A stretch of 64,000 bases of DNA from Hyposmocoma kahamanoa (Eukaryota > Arthropoda > Insecta > Lepidoptera > Cosmopterigidae): the NCBI RefSeq assembly GCF_003589595.1, contig NW_020653945.1:12542028-12606027 (forward strand), given 5' to 3'. Made by a program: the position numbers and the translations under genes. The number at the start of each line of letters is the position of its first letter. Position 1 is the first letter of the stretch. Of the stretch, positions 18,301 through 28,200 are shown one piece after another. The notes below the pieces were generated by a model. It was not told the origin of the DNA and searched no databases. It was given only the letters and a program-made list of their open reading frames with translations.

Positions 18301-18778
18301 ACATCCTCTAAATAAACATCATGTTAAAAACAAATTACAAACATGCCTTCAAACCCTTAACTATGCGGAAACGGAAAAATTATTGACTAAGTCGTAATTT
18401 TACCACTTAATTTTATAACTGCACTGTGCTATTCTTCGTATTTCTTTTACTGAACCTTGACACATACACACACTCATACAAACAGATACTCTATCACATT
18501 CCCCCCTCCACACACACCCTCGTTCTAAAGACACATTGCTTGTTTTAAATTTTACAAAATTTTAAGTTAAGTTATTTGTTACAGCAACAGAATTCGAGAG
18601 ACATCACCCGCGGGCAGACCTACTTCACGATCTCCGCGAAGGTTTCAGGCTAGACCGGCACCACAGGACGACCACCAAGTTACCAGGCCATGCTGACTCA
18701 ATGTTTATGGAGTCTACTACAAAGAAATATGTTACGACCACGACGAAGAGTAGCTGGTTCGATTGGTGGTTCGGATAA
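9356..18778 (+). CDS. Secreted neutral (pancreatic-type) lipase
   Basis: Twelve exons: 9356-9461, 11219-11331, 11505-11666, 11750-11887, 11979-12082, 12491-12618, 14008-14148, 14700-14798, 15356-15470, 17098-17151, 17991-18130, 18585-18778; 497 aa. A signal peptide (residues 1-23, cleavage near EVHG) indicates secretion. Alpha/beta-hydrolase of the pancreatic lipase family: IMIVHGF oxyanion loop, nucleophile S230 in GHSLGAH, acid D253 in GLDPA, base H339 in CSHG. Cysteines 313 and 337 bracket a 23-residue lid. DFYPNGG is a family signature. The C-terminal tail is Thr/His-rich and ends WFDWWFG, which is unusual. Family function: hydrolysis of triacylglycerol, galactolipid or phospholipid; the substrate cannot be told here. 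The exon 10 donor is uncertain: the best-looking donor (after 17147) puts a stop in frame, so I used the weaker one after 17151. Confidence 0.9.
10436..10765 (+). repeat. tRNA-derived SINE, family 1, copy 1 (lipase intron 1)
   Basis: Pol III-type head with an A-box-like GTGGTAGCCTCACTG and B box GGTTCGAATCC, a body with GTTTTTCGGTGAAGGAAAA, and the tail GCAGTGGGACGTATAAATGG followed by a GAT repeat. The same body and tail occur at 14218-14583 and the tail alone near 57695-57772. Confidence 0.85.
12180..12445 (+). repeat. tRNA-like SINE, family 2, with inverted head (lipase intron 5)
   Basis: TAGCTTAGTTGGAAGAGTGG (A box) and GGTTCGAGTCC (B box) at 12320-12355 are followed by a tail (TTTGTATTTAATAATTATA, GGAGTTATTTCACAAAA) shared with 15745-15850. 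A complementary head lies at 12195-12245, so the unit folds back on itself. Confidence 0.7.
12727..13015 (+). repeat. Lepidopteran tRNA-derived SINE, family 3 (lipase intron 6)
   Basis: Head TGGTCGAGTGGCTTGCACAC (A box) and GATTCGATCC (B box), body CTGGGTATTCGTGGTACC, TTTCTGATTTCAATACCAC and TTGGGATCGGAGCAATTTAA. This is the layout of a very common moth/butterfly SINE. An AT-rich insertion (about 12870-12905) duplicates GTATTCGTGGTACC inside it. Confidence 0.75.
13276..13530 (-). repeat. Dispersed repeat 'ACGGGACGAACAAGTCG', inverted copy
   Basis: Reverse-oriented, diverged copy in lipase intron 6. It runs from GAGCTTCTTGTGAAAGAGTT to GCGACTTGTTCGTCCC. Other copies: 17634-17931, 24303-24597, 51558-51843 and 63303-63530. 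Confidence 0.65.
14218..14583 (+). repeat. tRNA-derived SINE, family 1, copy 2 (lipase intron 7)
   Basis: Same family as 10436-10765: B-box-like GGTTTGAATCC, GTGAGGAAACCTGCA, GGCCAGCGTGGCGGACAATG, and tail CAGTGGGACTTATAAATGGG with a GAT repeat. The head carries about 60 extra bases between the two boxes. Confidence 0.8.
14828..15075 (+). repeat. Dispersed repeat 'TTTTAACCGACTTC', copy in lipase intron 8
   Basis: Starts TTTTTTAACCTACTTAAAAA, then GGAGGAGGTTCTCAATTCGA, TGTTACGCGATTACTCCGTC, GTGAACCGATTTCGATGATT. The same element recurs at 29995-30215, 32990-33860 (foldback pair), 36595-36895 (inverted) and 37596-37790. Confidence 0.8.
15745..15850 (+). repeat. tRNA-like SINE, family 2, partial copy
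   Basis: B box GGTTCGAATCC, then TTCTTTGTATTTATAATTAT and GTGGAGTAATTTCACAAAA, matching the unit at 12300-12445. Lies in lipase intron 9. Confidence 0.6.
16020..16110 (+). repeat. Small dispersed repeat fragment
   Basis: TCTCACCTGGTGGAAAGTGA and GATGGAGCATGCACACC resemble TGTCACCTGATGGAAAATGA at 1029-1070 in SDF2 intron 2. A fragment of a widespread element; family not recognised. Confidence 0.45.
17216..17603 (+). mobile_element. 388-bp MITE with TA flanks (lipase intron 10)
   Basis: Imperfect terminal inverted repeats of about 38 bp: TCGCACTTGTAATGTAACAG at the left, and its inverse ending GTGCGA at the right. TA dinucleotides flank both ends (17214-17215 and 17604-17605), as for Tc1/mariner-type insertion. 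There is no coding capacity, so it is a non-autonomous element. Confidence 0.75.
17634..17931 (+). repeat. Dispersed repeat 'ACGGGACGAACAAGTCG', copy b
   Basis: Runs from TTTTATAATACCAAGTAACG to CTTTCACAAGGAGTTTTATT, about 300 bp. It contains CACTGCCACTGCGCCCGTCA and GAGACATAAGTTGACAAGTC, as in the other copies. It directly follows the MITE. Confidence 0.8.
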
Positions 18779-20309
18779 AACTGTACAAGCAAGTAAAGCA
18801 ATAGCTACACGCTGATCAATTTATTGTATCATCGTCGCTTTATTCACAAAGATAATTGTGATCTATGATTGAGTAAACGTAGTTCTAACTATGGTTACTC
18901 AATCATAGACTTGTCTTTGTAATTTTAGGTAAGTGTGTATTTAAAATTGATGTGTCTCCGGCGCAGGAGAAAGCTACAGTATCTAGAGTTTAAGAAATAT
19001 CATGACAATAATTGTTACGTTTATCTCTGAGAATGTGTTTAAAGTTATTTTTGTACAACCTAACCTCCAAGGTTGGGTTGTATCTCTCCTTGGAGGTTAG
19101 GTTGTACAAAAATAACATCAGTTTTGAGCTAGACCTGTGTCCGTCGATCATTTTTGATAACCTGGGTCGATCATGACCCATGCGTAGTGTGATCGGGTCA
19201 AATGATTCGACCATACATTCGATATTTTAGCGGGTCACCCGTCTCTTATGATACTTCAACATGACGTTTAAAAGTGTAAAATTATACAATTAGCGTTTAT
19301 TCTTTCCTGCTGATGGGTAATGTGTCTATAGTTAAATGCATCATTGATAAACCACACTTAGGACACTAAAATTTCTTTCTAGGAAAACGGTGTTACAAAA
19401 CAAATATACAGAACAAAAAACTTATGAGCGTTCAAAATTACTAATTTATTATTCATTCATACTTTAACATTAGCTAGTGCACTCTTAAATAAACACAACA
19501 TACCGAAAAACAGATTAAACGTACAAAATTACCCTGTTACGGAAACTACGCCACCGAGCAATTAGGATAAACGAATGATTGATAGACTCATTGATCCGTT
19601 AACCTGTTGACCCGTTGACTCCTTGATCGATTGCTTTTGACTTTTTGGTTCGATCGAATGAAAGTTCTGTCAAACAAATGTTCGACCTAAACGAAGAATG
19701 AGAAGACGAACCGTGTCGTGACTGGGGGCTTCACGTGAGAGTGAACGAGACAATACTAATATAGTGAATTGTTGAATAATGTCTAAAATTATAGAGATAA
19801 AGTCCAATATTGCGCGCACGACACTTGAAACTCTAAAATGATCGGGTTATTTAGATGTTAGTAACCGGGTTATCGTGTCACAGGTGCAGTTCGAATCATT
19901 TTGATTCGATCGAACTCGATCGTCACACATCTATTTTGAGCAATGATAATATGATAATAATCGTAATGTATTGATGCAATAATGTACAAGTGCTTCCATT
20001 TTATCAATGTGCCTCGGCAATCATCGGATTTTCGAATGCACACGAATATTAATTTCCATGCCCAAAAATTATTAGATTAAAAATCTATAATAAATCGAAT
20101 TTTGAACAACGTACTTTATTGTTTTGTTTTGGTTTCCGTGTGAACTATATAGAGCTGTAAAACTTTTTACCTGTTTTTTATAACATTTACTCCATGTCAA
20201 TAACCAAGTGAACAAAAATATAAAGTAAATAAAGAGTGCTTATTTCATATAACTAAAAATGAATATTTTTCCGGTTATTAATCATTTCAATTCAGTCCGT
20301 GTCTGAACG
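18779..20309. other. Gene-poor spacer downstream of the lipase
   Basis: No exon seen. It holds two hairpins: 18863-18908 (14-bp arms, 18-nt loop) and 19044-19116 (29-bp perfect arms). CGATCGAA/TTCGATCG-like motifs recur at 19130-19215, 19640-19680 and 19895-19925, suggesting an old diverged repeat. Confidence 0.5.
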
Positions 20310-21160
20310 CATTCCTTCATCTGACATAGCTATGTTAGTATGTTCGCCATCGATGGAATAATCACTTTCAGCGCTGCTCGAACAGGTATTCTTGATTTCA
20401 GGCTTCTTGTAAAAAATACAAGTATACGCTGTAAATTATCTGTCGTGCCTGTGACTTTAATGGCTTTCCTCCCATAATAAATAAAAAATGTAATGGCAAC
20501 TTTATATACTTCAGAGTCGACTGAAAGCGTTCGGTCTGTACCAAAGGTTAAGTGCAACTGAATAAAACCCGACGACAGCCGAAACACGAAGGTTGCCGAG
20601 GGACATTGAGAAAATAGAAGCACTGTAGACTTGTACGTAATTGGTTAAAGCAATTTATATCCTTAGCCCGCAATACATGTTTGCCGAGCCTAGGCTAGTG
20701 AAGGCGAGCGCTTAAGCTATATTCATATATAGGGTTCATTTCGCGTTGCTTGTCACGTCTCGCCGTCGCTCCTGACCACTCGTCTCACTTAGAAACGGTG
20801 TTGGTTTTTCTGCACAAATCAATGGCGCGCGCCAACGCTCTGCCAATGGTGTATACACGTTGTCCGCCCGCCATTAATCGGTTGGCATCTGTCGCGATAA
20901 TACTTGCAAAATATCGCTCAGTAAACATCAAGATATTTTCAAGTTTTTGGAGTTCTATCAGAATGAACCTATTATTTGGAACCCCAAAGACTTTCTTCTA
21001 TGTTCATCTTACCTTGTGCTATTTTTGTGAATACTCAGCATCCACCACCTTGTTTTTTCTTTTCTTTTTTACAACTTTATTGCGGTATACACTAACAGGC
21101 GCTATTAAATAAACAGCAACAGCTGCAATAACTTCTGCGTCGGCGTCGTCCATATTGTTT
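20310..21160 (-). pseudogene. Decayed transposon, possibly Harbinger-like
   Basis: On the - strand an ATG near 21154 opens MDDADAEVIAAVAVYLIAP, which resembles the N-terminus of insect HARBI1-type transposases, but stops follow within 45 codons. A second open stretch (20623-20330) reads RTLSVDSEVYKVAITFFIYY in a different frame. I could not confirm a transposase catalytic motif. The family assignment is weak; that this is a dead element is the likelier part. Confidence 0.3.
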
Positions 21161-21870
21161 CAATGGACAGTCCCATATCTTTCTACAGAAGTTTTGTTTA
21201 TAGTGCCCCTACCCCTATCCCTATCAACCTCTTGGTTATGTGGGAAGGGCACTATGACCTGTGCAAGCAAACTTGCACAGGAACCATGTAAGTCAGGTCG
21301 TAACCCCAGGTTAGCACGTTTTCACGCACTTCATCCGGTTCTCTGCAAAGCTAGTGTCTTAGGTGAGCCGCCCCGGGTGCACGTACAGCACCCTATCTAT
21401 TTTCCAGATAGGTACCGGAGCTGTAGGCACGCTCACTTCCTGTCGCGCTCCGGGCTAGTGCAGGAGATGCCAAGTGGCAGGGTCCTGCAACGATATCCGG
21501 ACATAGCCACCGACTTAAAAGGCAACTCACGTGTCCCGCGCGTCTCTTCGCCTAAGACCCTCAACTAGACCGCTACTAAGACGCGCTAGCTGCGCGCGGG
21601 ACGAACGCCCCGGTCACCATCTACAGGTGCAGACGAACGTGTTCGTCCCTGCAGCTAACCACAAACCCCGGCGAGTCCATACCCAAGTCCGGGTCAGAGA
21701 CGCCCTTGAAGACGTATTACTGGCCCGGACGACCGCCGTATCCTGGCCTTGCCGTCGAGCCCGTAGTCTCTCGTATCTCTCGGGTCGGTAGATAGGGACA
21801 ATGGACAATGGAAACTGACAGCGGCCAACGTGTGGGCAGCTCCACAAAACTCGTCTAATCAATTTGTCTA
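21161..21870. repeat. Unexplained GC-rich block
   Basis: About 700 bp far richer in G+C than its surroundings, with open frames on both strands (for example 21155-21568 +) but no recognisable protein. It contains small hairpins such as CCTGTGCAAG/CTTGCACAGG near 21258-21283. The abrupt composition change suggests an inserted mobile element or retrocopy. Confidence 0.35.
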
Positions 21871-22243
21871 CGCTTACGTTGAACTAGGCTCGGCCAACAT
21901 GCAGTGCGTGCTTTAGATTTCCATATAGATTTATGTTCCAGTTTCGTAAGGTAAATTTATTCATAAATGCATTTTAGATGATTAAGTATCTGTATTATAA
22001 AGTCATATAATATACATATACTTTGATTATTTGTTCTATTAAAAAATAAATATTTTAAAGTGTGTTTAATTTTAAATGAACCAGTGTCGTGCACGAAGCA
22101 TATTGTAAATAATTACATTTTAAGTACATTAGGTCTATTACCTACTCGATAAAAGCTTTTAGTAGTGATTAATTTTTTGTACCTATTCTCTTTTCACTAA
22201 ATAAACAATCGTCATATGATTTATTTCACGTTAAGTAGACGGA
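21871..22243. other. Spacer upstream of the pickpocket gene
   Basis: AT-rich. It must hold the promoter or an upstream non-coding exon of the channel gene. An in-frame TAA at 22232-22234 lies just before the chosen ATG. Nothing else recognised. Confidence 0.5.
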
Positions 22244-25200
22244 ATGATTCGTTCACCACAGCACCGGAGAAATCAATTTGAAATTTCTTTTAAAAGAAGA
22301 TTTTTATTCTTTGGACGACACAGTGGCATACATGGTCTTGGCCATTTGTTTAGAGAAGACGCTCCTTTTTTCGCAAGGTAACTATCAGTTCCGTGAAAAT
22401 ATTTGTAATACCTTTAATATGTCTAGAACTTATCGATACGTTTGATACAATTTCTCACTATTTCCAATGAATTTCGACTACACCACTTCACTAAACTAAT
22501 GAATTTCACATGAACAAAACTCAATGTGACTTCAGGCCACTAGCGACGTAGTAGACGTACTAACGTAAACAGTAAACTTGCGAAGAATCTTAAAAATTAG
22601 CACGTGAGTCAATTAATCGTGTGACATATAAGTACATACATAGAAGTGTGCTTTGCATAGTACGTATGTGCGAACGATGTTCATTTGTTTTGCTTATCTC
22701 AACGTGCTCTACAGATTATGCTGAACAATTAGGTTTGATTCTATTTAATAAAGGATTTTACCTTGAAAAATGTGTTAATTTTAAGTTTGCATAATTATAC
22801 GCATGTTTATTTCTGTCATTATCATTTATTTAGATCTGTGAAAAATGATTAGGCGTAAATAAGGCACGATTATGAAACGTATAATAAGATTCGACGTTAA
22901 GTACAGATAGGCAGATACGTACTTAACATAATTGAAAATGATTTTTGAAAAAAAAAAAAAAACCATAAAACAAATCTTGAGAATAATTCTAACTTCAATA
23001 TAAAGAGTAAATGATCTTTTCGCTATAATACGAAAGAGACATTGGTCTTTTTTTACGAGAGTAAACAATTCGGCCAATATTATTGTAAGGACAGTATGCG
23101 ATACGTGCTACTTTGTAAGCGAACACTCCATTTTAAAAATATAAATAACTTAATTATAATTATACTATTATTTGTAATGTAAATTCAATTATTTACTTTA
23201 GTTCTTAATTATTTACGTCATTAATAATAATAATTTTCCGTTAATAAAATTCTATTTAATTGTGATGTTATTAATGGGTAACCTAAATAAAGAAACATTT
23301 TATTTTTATTTAAACAAACAGGTGCTCAATCAGTGAAGAGGTACGAATTTGATTTATAATTGGACGTAGTTAAGCAAAAAGGATCTATCCACAAAATTAT
23401 CAAAAAATGACTGATGGTATCAAACGGTTCCTAAAGTCTTACCTCTTAGATCAGCAAAAAATCCAACATATAAACATAAATAAATATCTCTGAAGTTACA
23501 TGACATTATAAGTTTCGAAATAAATAAAAAGAAACACTTTTAACTTCAAACTGCCCCGAAAGTGACTGGATGTGCATTGGATCTTTTTTGTTTAACTACG
23601 TCCAATTTCTTTCCAGATTATTCTGGCTAATAGTCCTTCTAGCATGCAGTGGTTGTTTGTACCTCCTACTTGTACCTGTGGCGGAGCAAGGAGCTGAAGT
23701 GAACTACACTCCCGATACTTTGTACATAACCTGGACAACTACGTTTCCTGCTGTCACTGTGTGCGAGGCATATAATTCAAGATCCGTGCAGAAAAAGTTG
23801 GCAGAAACTTATCGTATGATTTTTAAATTTCAAATCGATAGTAATTCTTTGTTTCCAAATAAAGTCTCTGACTTGAAATATTATACGACGCAGGGTTATT
23901 TGTAAAATACCAATAATCTCCAAGGTTTACATTTATTAACATCATAAACAACAACTTTAGTTCCATGATTTTTTACAAAACATAATTAATTTACCAAAAA
24001 TAATCTTTTAAGTTCTTGTAGTATTTAAAAAATAAACCTGTATAGTTAATAGCAGCGAGGTACATAGATGTCTGCCTTGTTCGCGGTCACGCAGATAATA
24101 AATAACCTAATTATCTATTTCATAATTACTCAGAGATGCGATTACAGGACGATGAATTATTTCGCTGTGTTTCATACATAATTAGCATGCAATCGGAATA
24201 ATTCTTTTTTTAATCCACCCGTAAAATAACGTCGTTAACAAAATATACACAACCCTGAGAGTTTCTTACTAGCTCTTGTCAGTATATACTGAGAATTTGT
24301 TTTTTTTTTTATTTCTTTTTATAATATCAAGCGACGGGGCGAACAAGTCGTGCCCCTGAAGGAAAGCTACACGCCTGTGCATAACAGTTGCAGTGCCAGT
24401 CAGCTTTAAATCGCAAAGATCTGAGGGGCACTGCCACTGCGCCCGTCACCATGAGACATAAGTTGACAAGTCTCATGTGCCTGTAATTTCACCAGCTCCC
24501 TTACCGTTCAAAACCACAGCAGTAATGCATACATAGTAATGTGACAGTACTACCTTGGACGAACTCTTTCACAAGGAGCTCTACTGCTACTAACAGTAGC
24601 AGTTTTCAATTGAATTCTTTGACGTAATATCTATACATTTTCTTTTTCATTTTGACTTCCTAAGGGTATGGCTAATTTAAATTTTTTTAACATTATTTAG
24701 CGGATTTGATGGCTTCGATGGGCTTTGACTTCAAGAGGTATATAGCTGACTTGATGTTTGCTAAAGGCGTGTGCAAGAAGACCGTGTGTGTACCATGCGG
24801 GGACGTTATACCTTGTGACTTATCATGGAGACAGGTTATTGAACAAGTAAGATGGCTTTCGCTTTAAGTTAACGGCAAGTCAGTTGAATTATCTTACTGG
24901 TACTAATGAGAAATAAATCGTTGATGACATATACTGCCCTCCTTATTATAACTAACGTAATCGACATTTTTCATATGACATTTATCTGGGATCTGCGACA
25001 AGAGATCTACAATCCCCTACTAAGCTGTTTTTTATATCTTATTTAGTTTTAGTTTTATTGTTAAGCAAAATAATTTAGTAAAAAACTTTGTGCATATATT
25101 TCGAAAGTTACCGAAATGCAAATACGTTAGTTATGACAAGGAGGTAGCACAAGATACGTATTGATAAAAAAAAATTATGAAATAATTTTGAAACTAACAT

Positions 25201-28200
25201 ACCTCTTCATTTTAAAAATTTCGCTGTCGCATATACTCTCAATATGGGCACGTAATTTATAATATAGTTGGGGCTTCAATTTGAAACTGTACTTTACATG
25301 ACAATCGTTTTTCGAGCAATAAAACAAGTCTGCCTCGCCTCTTCGTATTGTCACCCATAACAATAGTTTTAGTATTGCTTATTGTTACCAATTATGTAAT
25401 AACACTTTCATCGTCACTTGTAACACTTCACAAGGTTCATAAGGCATGCACAGAAATTCTGTCTGAGTGCAGTTTCAACGGGCAGGAGTTTCCGTGCTGC
25501 AAACATTTTCACGAGGTCGATTCCGAGTACGGCCCATGTTTTTCCTTCAACACCTTAAACAGCGAGTGAGTTAACTATTCAATTGTTCTATTTATTTAAG
25601 ATATCACGAAATATACGCGACGCAAAATCAAACATGAACCTATCTAAAATTATACTATATAGAATACGTGAATTGCAAACTTATTTTAACTTTAACTTAT
25701 CGTTTGATACAAATTAATGATTTGCCACTGATAATGAGTCTGATCACGATGTGAACATCGCGTGTACTGAAATTCAGACAATTTGTCGATTTGTGTACAT
25801 TCTACAGATAGACAGATAAGATTACTGCATGTTACTTTCAATAAACCGCCTGAATATGTTTAGTCTTGATTTTGCTATGATTTTTTTACAGGAAATCAAT
25901 AAAGGATACGCTGTTCGCTGTGAACAGCAGTACCGGACCAGGATTGTTGTCTTTTCGTATTTCTTCTGAAGCACGGGTAAATTCCGATACATGGGTCTTT
26001 CCATAATTATATAGGAAAATTATAACACTACACAGTCTTTTTTTGGGCTTATTTTTAATGTAGGTACCTACTTTATCTTTAAGATAGGAAAATATATATC
26101 GACACACGACGTGTCCGTACAGTTACATGGTATTTGGTGCGCAATTTTCAATTTTCGCAAAAAGTTTTTGCAGGGAAATAAAGTTTTTTTAATGTTTTTA
26201 TGATAAAACCAATTAGAAAATGATATTGATAACCAAGAAACAAAAATCGTGTTACATGGTGTTATTTGTCCCTTAACAGGTATCAGTTCACAGCATAGAA
26301 GAACTCTCAACGAATGATCTAGATAACGAGTTCAAGTTCGATGTCAGACCGTTTCTTGAGAACCGAGTGGAGTATTTTTTTTCTATGGTGGACTTTGTTA
26401 CTGATTATGAATTGTTGAATGATGACATCTTTATACGCGGTTGTCGGTACAAGTACGAAATTCCTTCGGAGCCCTTTCATAATTACTCTGTGAGTAGGTA
26501 TTTTCAAATACGAATCCATGTCTTCTCACAAAGGTTTTAAAAGTGTCGCAAACATGCACTTTGAATCACTGCCATCTACTTTGCTGCATACAAAGTTTCC
26601 ATATTTTTTCAAGTAACCATATAATAAATTATACGCTATTCTCACCGTGTAATATGGAAAACAAAATGTTCATTTTAAAACAAATCTCCGATATTGTAGA
26701 TTGTCATTTCATGTATAGGTAGGCGTTGTCTTAAATTGTGTACAATTATTGCAATTTCTAATTTCATTCAATCATCAATGTCAGAAGTTTATTGTAACGT
26801 TTTCTATTGTTGGTTAATTTCATAATTATATAATTAAAAATTGTATTTATATATAATATAATTAGTAATTTATATATAAATCGTCCGCAAAATATCACAG
26901 GGTCATTTACGCATATTAAGAATAACAATTGTCCCAGCGCACTGCCTTGAGGTACTCCCTTATTCACTACTCTGCATGCGTTATTAAGACGTAAAATTTC
27001 TCAATTTATAACTCACATTAACACTTTATTAATTTGAGTTGATTGTCCTTTATTGCTCAGGTATGATTTGATTTGTTCCTGTGACTCATATAACCCAATA
27101 TCTAGTTTAAGACATCGGCAGATTTCTATCCTTCAAAGGAATATGATAGGTTATTAATTGTATAATTTACCGGGTCTTTACTGCGTGCTTTCTTTATTTT
27201 ATATTCTTTCATATTTACTTCTAATTTTATTTTGTTTCTTACTTTTACAAATATTGTTTGTTATCTTAAATGCGAGTTTTATCTTGTTAAATAGCACCTA
27301 CAGTAGAACTATTGTATTGTATCGGGAGGTGGGAGTCTAGAGGTCTGTCACACAGGTTAACACCTAGTATGGTCTCCTATTGCTATAAAGTCGTATATTT
27401 ATTATTATTAGTAGTAATGAAGTCGTGATAAGTATAGCAACGTCGTTGGTACCGCTGGACGCAATAGATGGTTGGGGCCAGTCGCGGCGGTGCCACTAAG
27501 GTTACGGCTACCTCTTTTTCTTTTCCACCTTTTTAAAGCCGTCCTCGTCGCACTGGTCTACTCCTCTCAGTGGTACTGATGACACAGCTCCAGAGATGAG
27601 TTTCCGCCTTTTCTTCTTCCCCTCTGTTGGTTGCCTGGGTTGTGGTTGTGGAGCAATGGGTTGGGTAGCAGCGGCAACAGCAGCGTAATCACGTCGAGGG
27701 GTCAACGTGCTTACGAATGACGTCTCCGCCAGGGCGGAAAAACGGGGGGCGGGGCGCGGGGAAACGGGTGCGGGAAAACGTGCGCAGCGATAGCGGCAGC
27801 GGTCGGTGATACATCCATATGAGCCGACTCAAAACAGTCGATAGATGCGTTTTGCGCCCCGCGACAAGTATTGCAAGGCTTGCTTTTAGGGACGTGGTGT
27901 CCTTCAGTAGCCTGGTGACGTCGACATGGTCGAACGTGACAGGGGCAGCTTGTGCACCTCCTTCGCCACGAAAGCAGGCACGTTGTCTGGGTCGGTCTCC
28001 TTAAACAGGGTAAATGGAGACTCTTCACTCCTCCATCCCTCCGGCGAGATGGCATCTGCTCGGCCTAGCCGAGCGTGCGGAAAAGCAGCGCCTTGCCACT
28101 GCAAATCTCTTCTTCTTTGAAGTTTGACTTGCAGATCTGCACGATGCTGACCTCGTCCACAGTGTCGATGGCGTATTGGATGAACACCAGCAGTTCATTG

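Noticed and set aside
20750..21112. 120-codon open frame on the + strand
   Set aside because: Runs antisense to the transposon-like remnant and shows no family resemblance.
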